A stretch of DNA of 56,952 nt from Lacticaseibacillus yichunensis (GTDB lineage Bacteria; Bacillota; Bacilli; Lactobacillales; Lactobacillaceae), in NCBI RefSeq assembly GCF_003946405.1, contig NZ_RHOG01000014.1, positions 1-56,952 on the forward strand, read 5' to 3'. The translations under genes and the position numbers were made by a program. Of the stretch, positions 1 through 8,032 are shown piece by piece. Each line of letters begins with the position of its first letter. Within the stretch, counting starts at the first letter, position 1. Under the pieces are notes generated by a model, which was not told where the DNA came from, made no database searches, and saw only the letters and a list, made by a program, of their open reading frames with translations.

Positions 1-326
1 TAGAATTTCGGTGACCTTCCCGCTTCCGAAGAAGAAGGCGTCGTTCTCAAGATGGGCCGCATTCAGCTCCTGCAAACGAAGGTGGGCTGCACGATATTTT
101 GATGAAAGACTATTGTGGGGACCCGGGCCCCATGGTGCGAGTGCTGAACGCCTGCCGTACATTCAGACATTCTGAAGGTGTGTTGTTTCCCCCGACCGCC
201 CATGGAGTCGAATGAATATGCATGCGGCAGTCTCCACTTGGGGCATGCTCATTCGGGCGTCGGCAAGAGCCCACCTTCCTGACCCTTACATAATATAAAG
301 CGAACGGGAGCCGGAAAATGTGATCG
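1..326 (-). repeat. Left arm of a long dispersed inverted repeat
   Basis: The reverse complement of this stretch matches 53366-53700 over nearly its whole length. Both copies contain the same long blocks around the 'GCATGCCCCAAGTGGAGA' motif, and the match stops abruptly at 326 (53366 on the other side). Bases 1-100 resemble the third copy at 53866-54016 more than the second, because both carry GAAGAAGGCGTCG. This copy therefore looks chimeric. No convincing reading frame crosses it. It contains a near-palindrome at 117-131 whose counterpart at 53564-53579 is a perfect palindrome of different sequence. The copy is cut by the window edge. Confidence 0.85.
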
Positions 327-910
327 GAAATTTTAAAACGTTGATGCATTGCGGGTTCCAACAATCGCTGGAAAGCCGCAACTAGTTCATGCTTTACACC
401 GAAATTAGCGGTCATGGACGCACAGAAGATAGAATAAACGATGCAATTTTAACCAATCTAAACTCGACGGTGATCTCGACTACTACGCCAGTATTTCACT
501 TTGGAAGATCCGCACGTCCGGACGGCCCAGCAAAATCTTTTGTGATGGCGTCACACGGTGCGGCGACTGAATTAGTCGGGCGATACACAGAAGATTTTTC
601 CCCCCGGTATGACTAAAAAACACAGAAAATTATGCCATTTGGAAAGCTCGTCTCAAAATGGGCACGCAACGGGAAAAACGGAATTATTTTGTTAAGATTG
701 GTTGCCCAATATGAGCAGATTGTTGTTGCTTTTACAAATATGCGATAGGATCAAAACAATTTTGCTTTTGCCGCATGATCGACCTGTACCTGGGCAAGCA
801 GCTCGGTTCGCAGTTTTGGAAAAGCAATCATCAAAATAACGTGACTAAACTATTAACGAAGCGCACAAACCTTCGCATCAACAGAAACGGTCACACTTGG
901 GGGAACAAAC
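327..910. other. Gap with no supported gene
   Basis: AT-rich stretch between the repeat and the MucBP gene. Short frames at 389-616 and 775-1077 lack a ribosome site, and the second runs into the real gene in another frame. I see no clear promoter or terminator. The region presumably holds the promoter of the surface-protein gene at 911. Confidence 0.4.
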
Positions 911-2236
911 ATGAAGCGTTTAGTTTTATTTATGGTGGGCGTCCTGATGACCGCCATTATTCAGCCAATCTCTGCTGTCGCAGCGGCCGCAACGCCATCT
1001 ATAAGCACACAGTCCAGCCTACCATCCGGCGCCAGCCTGCCCGATGGCTTCAAGCTGATCGAAGGCCAAAACAATAGCTGGAAGATCGTCCCGACCGCAA
1101 CCGCTGATTCCAGTTCCGTTGCAACACTAGAGGACGCCTATCTAACAAGCGCGTCTGCGATTGGTGCAACGCCCAATCGCCTCGTCGACTATCTCAACAG
1201 CTTTGGTATGACAGTCTTTTCAAACTCAACGCTTCGCGGCCAGGGCACCTACACCGGCAGTCTTGCCACAGGGGCAGACCTAGAGATCGATGCGGGCAGT
1301 GGCCTCAACCTGACGAACGTGGCCGGGCATGACTATTCCGCAATCTTGAACGGGGATCTAATCTTCGCGGCCGGCGAAAGCTTTTCTCTGGCCACCACTG
1401 CACCGATTCTCTTTTCCGGCGACCATGGCTTTACAGGGAGCGGCAATGTGCCTTGGGGTCTGATCAATTGGCTCAAGGCAAATGCCGACCAGGTGAAGGC
1501 AGTCCCCAATTTTGACCAAGACTATTTCACCAAGTTGAAGACCGCCGTCAACACGCTGGCCACCTTCTACGCCAGTCAAGCGCAGACCGCTACGCCAACG
1601 AATCCTTCGTACAATCAATACACATTCACACTGGATCAGGCGCATTACGACACCGCCACAAACACGTACTACTTCACGATGGATGGCACGTCCATCAAGC
1701 CAAATGCCGTCTATGATTTTGCGCCCGCTGCGGGTGAAACGATTCCCGCTGACGCAAAAGTTGTGGTCAACGTGACCAATGATGCCCACGTGACCTTTGA
1801 GGGGGCAACGTTCAACGTTGATTCGGTCCTGAACCCAAATCAAATCCTGTTCAATCTGCCGACCGCCTCAACCGTTGATACGGTCAATGCCGGACGCAAC
1901 TTCAATGGCATTCGCATTCTGGCGCCAAACGCACTCGTGCAAGAACAGGACGCAACGTTCACGGGTACGGCCAATATTTTTGGTGGCGAATCGACCAACC
2001 CGTTTGTCCCGCTTCCTGTCGTGCAAGGCACCGTCACCATCCATTACGTCGACGAGGCCGGCACACCAATCGTGGCCCCGACGACACTGACCAGAACCAT
2101 TGGCGACCCGTACACCACCGAAGCCAAGAATTTCCCGGGTTATACACTGACTGCCACGCCCGCGAATGCGACAGGCCGCTTTAACACCGCCCCCCAGTCC
2201 GTGACTTATATCTACCGGCAGGCCCCCAGTCCGTGA
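911..2236 (+). CDS. MucBP surface adhesin, N-terminal part (frameshifted)
   Basis: This is the first 441 codons of a cell-wall adhesin. It has a GGGGGA ribosome site just before ATG 911 and a typical signal peptide (residues 1-25, ending near SAVAAA). Residues ~60-350 form a large beta-rich region that resembles choice-of-anchor-A/collagen-binding adhesin domains (tentative). The first MucBP repeat (YVDEAGTPI ... GYTLTATP ... VTYIYRQ) spans ~370-436. The frame ends at TGA 2234-2236, inside the second copy of a 32-bp tandem duplication. Without that duplication the frame runs straight into the fragment at 2233-3105 to give one protein with four MucBP repeats and an LPKTGE anchor. As it stands, the product would be secreted but not sortase-anchored. 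MucBP proteins usually bind mucin or other glycans; the ligand here is unknown. Confidence 0.85.
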   Translation: MKRLVLFMVGVLMTAIIQPISAVAAAATPSISTQSSLPSGASLPDGFKLIEGQNNSWKIVPTATADSSSVATLEDAYLTSASAIGATPNRLVDYLNSFGMTVFSNSTLRGQGTYTGSLATGADLEIDAGSGLNLTNVAGHDYSAILNGDLIFAAGESFSLATTAPILFSGDHGFTGSGNVPWGLINWLKANADQVKAVPNFDQDYFTKLKTAVNTLATFYASQAQTATPTNPSYNQYTFTLDQAHYDTATNTYYFTMDGTSIKPNAVYDFAPAAGETIPADAKVVVNVTNDAHVTFEGATFNVDSVLNPNQILFNLPTASTVDTVNAGRNFNGIRILAPNALVQEQDATFTGTANIFGGESTNPFVPLPVVQGTVTIHYVDEAGTPIVAPTTLTRTIGDPYTTEAKNFPGYTLTATPANATGRFNTAPQSVTYIYRQAPSP

Positions 2237-2258
2237 CTTATATCTACCGGCAGGCCCC
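2195..2258 (+). repeat. 32-bp perfect tandem duplication causing a frameshift
   Basis: The 32-nt unit beginning CAGTCCGTGACTTATA occurs at 2195-2226 and again at 2227-2258. Because 32 is not a multiple of 3, the second copy shifts the reading frame and brings TGA 2234-2236 in frame. Removing one copy joins ...VTYIYRQAP to VAGAAVTVSYVDQ, a seamless MucBP junction. Slipped-strand or recombinational loss would restore the gene. An assembly or sequencing artefact is the alternative. Confidence 0.95.
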
Positions 2259-3105
2259 CGTGGCTGGTGCGGCCGTCACCGTTTCCTATGTCGATCAAAA
2301 TGGGCAGCCGTTAACTGAACCGCTCACGCTCACCGGCAACCTTGGCGACCCATTCACCACAGACGCCAAGACCTTCGCTGGCTACACACTCACTGCGTCG
2401 CCAAAAAACGCGACAGGTGTCTTCAGCGATGAGCCGCAGTCAGTCACCTATCTCTATCGCCAGGACCCAGTGCAGGCTGGAACGGTCACCGTCGTCTATG
2501 TCGACGAGAATGATCAACCGTTGCGCGCAAGCACCCTCTTGAATGGTGCGGTTGGTGAAACTTTCACGACCCAGCCCGAAGTGATTCCGGGTTACCTCCT
2601 GACCACTATCCCCGCCAATGCAACCGGCGTGTTCACAACAGCGCCTCAGACGGTCCGCTATGTCTATGCTCCGGTTCCAGCAAAAATTGGAACTGTCACG
2701 GTTCGCTATGTAGATGAAAATGATCAGCCACTGACCGATTCAGTGATTCTTCAGGGCGCGATCCGAACGTCCTTCCAGGCACCCCGCCAATCTTTCGCCG
2801 GCTATACCCTGACAAAGGTGATCGGCTCTGAAAAGAACGCATTCGGCGCATCGCCACTTGAAGTTGTCTATGTCTATTCACGTCAGGAGACCGCGACCGG
2901 CGGCAATCACCAAAAAGCCACTTCTACCCCGCCATCAGGCACTCCAGCCATTACGATCTCACCTAAATCCGCTGCGCCAACCCGAGATCAGGTACTGCCA
3001 AAAACAGGCGAGCGAGCCTCTGCATTGATGCCACTGGGACTGTTCATCCTTGGCGCTTTGTCGATAGCCTTGCTGCCCGTTACGCGATCAAAGCGCGAAA
3101 GATAA
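2233..3105 (+). pseudogene. MucBP surface adhesin, C-terminal part with LPKTGE anchor (out of frame)
   Basis: The second part of the split adhesin has no signal peptide and no ribosome site of its own. It encodes three further MucBP repeats of ~65 residues, each starting with a YVD[QE]N motif (YVDQNGQPL, YVDENDQPL twice) and ending with VTYLYRQ, VRYVYAP or VVYVYSR. A Ser/Thr/Pro-rich wall-spanning stretch follows, then the sortase motif LPKTGE, a hydrophobic segment (LMPLGLFILGALSIALL) and a basic tail (RSKRER). This is the complete sortase-A sorting signal, so the ancestral gene 911-3105 was a wall-anchored adhesin. Whether this half is translated depends on reversion of the 32-bp duplication. 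Confidence 0.85.
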
Positions 3106-3388
3106 AAATTCGGCACCACTGACCACCCGCCCCCAAGTTCACTCAAGTCTGCGTCGCAAATGCCGTGTCCGACAGCTTCAACCACTGTCTCAACTTTTTT
3201 GGCTTATTTTGAGAGCTTGGCGGCTAGTAAGTGAGTGTTGTCGATATCCTGTTTCTCCGCGTCATTGAATAACGTCTGCCACCTTATTTTTGCGACCAAA
3301 ACGCGTCTGCTTTCTATTGTTGTACGTGTGCGCCGCCCCATATAATTATGATTATATTGAGAATCAAATTATCAGAGGAGGCCCCACC

Positions 3389-3796
3389 ATGCCAGTTACC
3401 GTCATTACCCGGACAAGTTGCAGTTCCAGTCGCCGCGCCGTTGCCTGGCTCCAAAACAATGGTATCCCCCACATCAAACGCACAAGCAGCGAGTCGCCAC
3501 TAAGTTTTGATGAAGTCCTGAAGCTCCTGATTCGCTGTGAGCACGGTTTTCTCGATATTCTCTCGGTTCGCGGGCGCGCCTATACCTCGCTGAAGGACTC
3601 GCTCGCCAACCTCCAACTTAACGACTTGATCGCTAAGATCGTCGAAGACCCTGGCCTTCTGCGGTACCCGATCATTATGGATGGCGCAAAAGTACTGGTC
3701 GGTTTCAACCGTTCGGAGATTCGCAAATTTACCCCCAGCGACAAGCGAAAGGCGGATCTAAGGCAATCTCTCTTTTCCGCCGAAGCATATTCTTAA
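3389..3796 (+). CDS. Spx/ArsC-family protein with a CxxS motif
   Basis: A 135-residue protein of the thioredoxin-fold Spx/ArsC family. ATG 3389 is chosen because AGAGGAGG lies just upstream; the frame stays open further 5' but has no other ribosome site. The N-terminus reads TRTSCSSSRRAVAWL, so the Spx redox pair CxxC is C11-S14 here. The family glycine that Spx uses to contact the RNA polymerase alpha C-terminal domain appears kept (CEHGFLDIL), as does the PIIMDG...VGFNRSEIRKF block. Spx proteins rewire transcription under thiol stress. With a single cysteine, this paralogue could not form the classical disulfide switch, so it may act without redox control or by mixed disulfides (inference). 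It is monocistronic, followed by an AT-rich hairpin. Confidence 0.85.
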   Translation: MPVTVITRTSCSSSRRAVAWLQNNGIPHIKRTSSESPLSFDEVLKLLIRCEHGFLDILSVRGRAYTSLKDSLANLQLNDLIAKIVEDPGLLRYPIIMDGAKVLVGFNRSEIRKFTPSDKRKADLRQSLFSAEAYS

Positions 3797-3814
3797 TTTG
3801 GTCCAGTGCATGAC

Positions 3815-3855
3815 AATACGGTCTGTCTCCGGTTTGTGAAGATCAAACCGTATTT
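3815..3855 (+). terminator. Likely terminator of the Spx-like gene
   Basis: AATACGGT at 3815-3822 pairs with ACCGTATT at 3847-3854, followed by a short T-rich stretch. It lies 20 nt after the stop codon. Confidence 0.55.
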
Positions 3856-3952
3856 CTATGAACTCAATGCAGTCCGAGCGCGAACTGATACCCTGCGCGT
3901 ACTAATGCAAAAGAAAAGGCCCCCGGCAGAAACGCCAGTGACCACCTCATAA

Positions 3953-4162
3953 TTATCGCGCCTGTCTTTCTCTAGCCTCGAGTTGTGTCTCCAGATCACG
4001 CTGAAAAACCGCGGCCATTTGGCGCGTCAGCGTTTCAGCGATGCGGTCTGGTACGGAAGGCTTCATCTCCTCGGGTAGCTGGTCCGTACTCAGTTCGCGC
4101 AGCGCATGTGCCGCGGCCAGCGTCGCCATATCCTGTAAGCCTGGTGGTAAATGAGTTGCCAT
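3953..4162 (-). CDS. Small hypothetical protein, 69 aa
   Basis: A short reading frame on the minus strand with a good ribosome site (AGAGGTGAG, 5-6 nt before ATG 4162), which is why I accept it. The product begins MATHLPPGLQDMATLAAAH and ends in a charged helix (RDLETQLEARERQAR). It is predicted soluble and all-helical, with no signal peptide. I do not recognise the family. It stands alone between the Spx-like gene and the MFS terminator. It could be a small regulator or the remnant of a larger gene. Confidence 0.6.
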   Translation of the reverse strand: MATHLPPGLQDMATLAAAHALRELSTDQLPEEMKPSVPDRIAETLTRQMAAVFQRDLETQLEARERQAR

Positions 4163-4325
4163 CTTGTCTCACCTCTCTAATTTGGGGGTTAAATGTGTTT
4201 GCATCTGGGCTCGAGGAAAGTCTTGCTTCAATGCGATCAGCCTGTCCTGCGCATCGAGAGACCGCCTCTTAACTTCAGCTTAGCAAGGCCCCCTTGTCTG
4301 ATGCAAATTAGGCTCTCACAATTCA

Positions 4326-4368
4326 AAAGAGTGGCGCACCACCCCGGTTGGGAAGCGTGCCACTCTTT
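4326..4368 (-). terminator. Terminator of the MFS exporter gene
   Basis: AAAGAGTGGC pairs with GCCACTCTTT across a GC-rich loop, with A/T tracts on both sides. It lies directly after the stop codon at 4380 on the minus strand and could work in both directions. Confidence 0.8.
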
Positions 4369-4379
4369 AATTAACCGGG

Positions 4380-5543
4380 CTACGCGTGCACACGCGCACG
4401 CATGCCAACTGCCAAAAGCCCCGCCCCGGCTAAAATCAGTGCGCCAAGGCCGCCAAACGTCACGCCGAACCCAAGCAGTCCAATCAGCCACCCCAAAAGC
4501 GGGAAAAGGCCAATCATCACCAGTGAGTATAACAAGGACGCTACCGATAGTAGGGTCGCACGCTGGCCTTTGGGGATCAGCGCGTTGTAGTACACGCTAA
4601 ACAACGGAGCGATCAAGGCCCCCAGGGCGTAGTTGAGGAGGTACAGCGCGGCCAGCACCCAGCTCGCGTTCAACAAGGAGCACAGCAGGCCCAGCCCCAG
4701 CAGAACGCTCAGGCCCACCAGAACCACCCGCTGGTTCGCCGCCGCAAAGCGGGGACTGAGCCAAATCGCCAGTAGCGCGAAAAGGGATGAACCAGCCAAA
4801 AGCGCCGCGATTAGCCACGTCGCAAATTGGCGCGTCTGCATCACATTTTGAAAGTAGTAGTAATAGCCGCTGGATACCGCGCCGATAGCGGCGTCAAACA
4901 GCATCAGGAAGAACAGCTGAGGCTGCTGCCGTAGCACCTGCGCCGCCGTCTTGATAATACTTCCAGTAGTCTCGCGCGCTAGCCCTGCCTGGCGACTTTT
5001 TGGTTCAGTCATACTGACAACACATACCAGCGCGCCCAGTGACAATCCGATTGCCAGCGCGTAGCCCCACTGCAGGCGGGTGGCGAGGGTGCCGGCAATC
5101 AATAGCCCACCGGTTGCCGCCACCTCGATCCAAATATTCATTCGGCTGTTGACCCGGGCGTAGTCGGCTGCGCATCCAACTTCTTCAAGCGACTCATAGA
5201 TAAGCGCCTCCAAGGTTCCTGATTGCAGGTTGTAGGACCACGCGGATAACACAAAGCTGAGCGCGAACCACCAAAAATTGCCGTGCACTAGCATCATGGC
5301 GGCCGATAAGAGTGCGGCTATCCGGCTGACCATCAGCATCCGTCTATAGGAGAAGCGGTCAGCCAAGACCCCCGAAGGTACTTCGAACAGGAAACTGGCA
5401 ATGTGGAAGATACTTTCACACCACCCGATCTGTACCAAAGAGAGGCCTTGTTGGGCCAAATAGATCACCCACAGTTGAGTGATTCCAAAATAGGCGAGGA
5501 CACTGTACCCAGTCGCCGCCCGTAATTGTTGCTTGATTTTCAT
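4380..5543 (-). CDS. MFS transporter, probable drug exporter
   Basis: A 387-residue major facilitator protein. ATG 5543 is preferred over upstream codons because AAAGGTGA sits 6-7 nt before it. The sequence has about 12 hydrophobic segments. The cytoplasmic loop between helices 2 and 3 carries the MFS signature as GVLADRFSYRRML, and a long acidic/basic loop lies in the middle. It would export or import small molecules using the proton gradient; the substrate cannot be read from sequence. The context argues for an antibiotic exporter: the mRNA leader encodes an 18-residue peptide with a strong ribosome site, followed by an intrinsic terminator immediately before the gene. That arrangement is used for ribosome-targeting antibiotic inducible genes. 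It is monocistronic. Confidence 0.85.
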   Translation of the reverse strand: MKIKQQLRAATGYSVLAYFGITQLWVIYLAQQGLSLVQIGWCESIFHIASFLFEVPSGVLADRFSYRRMLMVSRIAALLSAAMMLVHGNFWWFALSFVLSAWSYNLQSGTLEALIYESLEEVGCAADYARVNSRMNIWIEVAATGGLLIAGTLATRLQWGYALAIGLSLGALVCVVSMTEPKSRQAGLARETTGSIIKTAAQVLRQQPQLFFLMLFDAAIGAVSSGYYYYFQNVMQTRQFATWLIAALLAGSSLFALLAIWLSPRFAAANQRVVLVGLSVLLGLGLLCSLLNASWVLAALYLLNYALGALIAPLFSVYYNALIPKGQRATLLSVASLLYSLVMIGLFPLLGWLIGLLGFGVTFGGLGALILAGAGLLAVGMRARVHA

Positions 5544-5569
5544 TATATTCACCTTTTGCGTTGAGACGC

Positions 5570-5600
5570 AAAAACCCCTCCACGCCATAACGCAGAAGGG
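5570..5600 (-). terminator. Attenuator hairpin in the MFS leader
   Basis: On the minus strand, CCCTTC...GGAGGG (with a wobble pair) is followed directly by five T residues. It lies between the leader peptide and the MFS start codon, so it would stop transcription before the gene unless disrupted. Confidence 0.65.
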
Positions 5601-5655
5601 CCTGCGATCACGTCATGGAACGTGTTGATCGACAAAAAAGGGTAGATTCTCCCCC

Positions 5656-5712
5656 TCAGGCGGCAAAACCATTTGTTTCTGTGCGCACTGTTGTCAACCA
5701 ATCGCGAACCAT
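5656..5712 (-). CDS. Leader peptide MVRDWLTTVRTETNGFAA
   Basis: An 18-codon frame with one of the best ribosome sites in the window (AGGAGGT, 6 nt before ATG 5712). It lies ~110 nt upstream of the MFS gene and is followed by an intrinsic terminator. In Firmicutes, such short, well-initiated frames ahead of exporters, ABC-F or erm genes sense ribosome stalling by an antibiotic: stalling changes the folding of the RNA and lets transcription pass the terminator. That this peptide does so is inference from layout; the sequence shows only the frame, the ribosome site and the hairpins. It is too short for ordinary gene callers. Confidence 0.65.
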   Translation of the reverse strand: MVRDWLTTVRTETNGFAA

Positions 5713-5804
5713 GTGTGACCTCCTAGGTGATTTTGATTTAGTGTACCGCAATTACCGGTTGGTGCCTACAAGCAAATTCTGTGAATAGCTTTGGAAATCC
5801 CGCC

Positions 5805-7790
5805 TCAATACAAGCTCGCCAGATAAGGCGTCATGGCCGTGACCACCGCCCCACTGTCCGAATCCTCAAGCATGGCCAGCACCAAAAACTTATTCGAAGC
5901 GGCGTCTTCCGCCATCAAAAAGCCGTTGGTCTTGCCCGTCGTGTCCTGCTTCTCCTTGAGCTCAGCGGTGCCGGTCTTGGCGGCGATCGAATGGCCGAGG
6001 CTGGCCAGCGCATGCGCCGTGCCGGCCGGATCGGTGACTGTGGACTGCAAGGCTGTCTTGACCAGATCCGCGCTGGCTGACGTGAGCACCGTCTTCGTCT
6101 GCGTCTTGTCCGACTCAAGCAGATGCGGCAGGGTCATCTTGCCGCCATTGACTAGGGCCGTGTAAGCCGTGGCTTGCTGAATCGGCGTCAGGAGCAGCTC
6201 GCCTTGACCGTACGCCGTATCTGCCAGCAGGACCTCGCGCTTCAATCCGTCATTAGCCAGCTGCGCCTTTTGCTGGGTCAGGGGCAACGTGTCGCCCTGT
6301 TTCAAGAACGGCGAAACGCCGCTGGTGAATTTATCAGCGCCCATTTCCAGCGCGGTCTGGGCGAACCAAATATTGTCGGAGTAGGCCAGCGCCTGCGCCA
6401 TGTTTTCACTGGCCACGTCCTCGACCCGGGTCACTTTGTAGTCGCCCCAACTGGAATCTTTTTGCCACTTCAGCCCGCTGATCTTGCGAGTCGTGCTCGC
6501 CGTGATCGTCCCGTTATCGAGCGCCACGCCGGCCGTGACCATCTTGAAGGTCGACCCCGGCGCGTACCCCTGCAGGTAGCGACTGGAAAATGGGGCGGCG
6601 GAATTATTTGCGAGCTTGTCGTAATCTGCTTGACTGATCCCGGCCACGAAGTCATTTGGATCATAGCTGGGGGCGCTGACCAACGTCATCACAGCGCCCG
6701 TGGTTGGATCTAGCGTGACCACTGCACCCTTTTTGTCCTTGATCTGGGCATAAGCCTTTTCCTGCGCGGCGGCATCGATCGTCAGCTGAACGTTCCTGCC
6801 CGGCACCATTTTGCGCGAGGTCAAGGTCTGGACGGTCTTGCCGTTATCCTCGATCCACAGCTCACCGCCAGCCTTGCCCGCCAGCTCGCTATTGTATGTC
6901 TGCTCAAGGCCGGTCTTGCCGATCTCGTCGCCGGCCGCCAGCTGCGGGTCCTTCTTGATGTCGTCGGCCGACACCTCGCCGACATACCCGATCAGCTGCG
7001 CACTGGCCGCGCCGGTCGGATACGTCCGCATCGCCACATTCTCGTAGGTGACACCGGTCAGCTTGGGCTGCGCAGTGACGACCTTGATCGGGACAAAATT
7101 GTCATCGGTCACCCAACTCTGGGCAAGCAACTTATCCAAAGAGGCGGCCGTCACATCGAGGGCATCCGCGATCTTCGCCAGATTTGCCGTCTTGGCCGCA
7201 CCTGTCCCGAGCTGGCCGCGCACCAGGCCCGCTTCAACCCGGGTGCCATTAGTGGCCAGCGCTTCGCCGTTGCGATCGAGAATCGAGCCCCGGGTCGCAG
7301 CCGTGCGTGTCAGCTGAACCGTCGCGCTACCTGACATTTGTGGAAAAAGCATCTGCGGATTCCAGACGACCTGCCATTGATCGCCAACTTGATGAACGGT
7401 GGTCTCGTAACCCCGCGCGGTGAGCGGACCCACCGTTGTCGCCATTTTGACATCAAACGACAGGGTAAAGGTCGTCGCGTTCTTGCGGACCACCTTCTTA
7501 TTCTCGATCTGGATGTCATCCGCCCCGACTCGGTCGAAGACGGCCTGATTGCGAGCCTCGACCTGCTTCAGGGTGTAGTGGTAGCCTTTGCCCTTCAGCT
7601 TGTTGCCGTCGATCACCTTGATCAGCTTGTCGTATTGCCGTTTTTGAAAGGCGGTCAGATACGTGGTCGCCGCTTTGTTGGCAGCCTCTTCTTGGCGATT
7701 GCTTTCGAACTTCTTATAGCCGAAGAAGCCGCCGATTCCCGCCGCGACAACGATAAGCGCTGCGATGCCACCGATCAGAATTTTTTTCAT
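5805..7790 (-). CDS. Class B penicillin-binding protein with MecA-N domain
   Basis: A 661-residue transpeptidase that cross-links peptidoglycan at the outer face of the membrane. ATG 7790 follows a GGGGGA ribosome site. Residues 1-25 form a signal anchor. Residues ~30-150 match the NTF2-like MecA N-terminal domain. The PBP dimerisation domain follows (RGSILDRNGEALA), then the transpeptidase domain with all three motifs: STFK (nucleophile Ser413), SDN (Ser471) and KTGTAE (Lys605). This architecture is that of Bacillus PbpC/PBP3 and of staphylococcal PBP2a. Members of this group often have low beta-lactam affinity, but resistance cannot be claimed from sequence. It appears monocistronic; I found no clear terminator after it. 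Confidence 0.93.
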   Translation of the reverse strand: MKKILIGGIAALIVVAAGIGGFFGYKKFESNRQEEAANKAATTYLTAFQKRQYDKLIKVIDGNKLKGKGYHYTLKQVEARNQAVFDRVGADDIQIENKKVVRKNATTFTLSFDVKMATTVGPLTARGYETTVHQVGDQWQVVWNPQMLFPQMSGSATVQLTRTAATRGSILDRNGEALATNGTRVEAGLVRGQLGTGAAKTANLAKIADALDVTAASLDKLLAQSWVTDDNFVPIKVVTAQPKLTGVTYENVAMRTYPTGAASAQLIGYVGEVSADDIKKDPQLAAGDEIGKTGLEQTYNSELAGKAGGELWIEDNGKTVQTLTSRKMVPGRNVQLTIDAAAQEKAYAQIKDKKGAVVTLDPTTGAVMTLVSAPSYDPNDFVAGISQADYDKLANNSAAPFSSRYLQGYAPGSTFKMVTAGVALDNGTITASTTRKISGLKWQKDSSWGDYKVTRVEDVASENMAQALAYSDNIWFAQTALEMGADKFTSGVSPFLKQGDTLPLTQQKAQLANDGLKREVLLADTAYGQGELLLTPIQQATAYTALVNGGKMTLPHLLESDKTQTKTVLTSASADLVKTALQSTVTDPAGTAHALASLGHSIAAKTGTAELKEKQDTTGKTNGFLMAEDAASNKFLVLAMLEDSDSGAVVTAMTPYLASLY

Positions 7791-7962
7791 TACATGGTCC
7801 CCCGTCCTCTTGAAGTGGTCTGCCCCCGCTGTTTGCGCAGGCAATGGTTAGCCACTTTAATATACCGCACTAGCATTGGGGACGAGTCTCAAGTTTTAGC
7901 TAAGGTGTGTCGACCAGAAGTCTCAGGGTAACTCCCCCAACGGAGTTCAAACAAAAACAGGG

Positions 7963-7990
7963 TTGCAATTGCGTTTTTTCCTGCTAAACT
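7963..7990 (+). promoter_or_regulatory. Promoter of the flavin oxidoreductase operon
   Basis: TTGCAA (7963-7968) and TAAACT (7985-7990) are separated by 16 nt and lie ~45 nt before the start codon at 8033. Confidence 0.5.
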
Positions 7991-7999
7991 ATAAATGTA

Positions 8000-8014
8000 C
8001 TTACTAAAAGTAAG
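8000..8014 (+). promoter_or_regulatory. Palindromic operator, HxlR/DUF24-like
   Basis: CTTACTAAAAGTAAG has perfect CTTAC/GTAAG arms and sits at the expected transcription start of the oxidoreductase operon. DUF24 (HxlR-type) repressors such as YodB bind related palindromes upstream of flavin or quinone reductases. No HxlR gene is in this window, so the regulator is inferred. Confidence 0.5.
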
Positions 8015-8032
8015 AAGACGGAGGACAACAGG

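Noticed and set aside
389-616. 75-codon frame near the left end
   Set aside because: No ribosome site and no recognisable features; lies in a gap next to the repeat.
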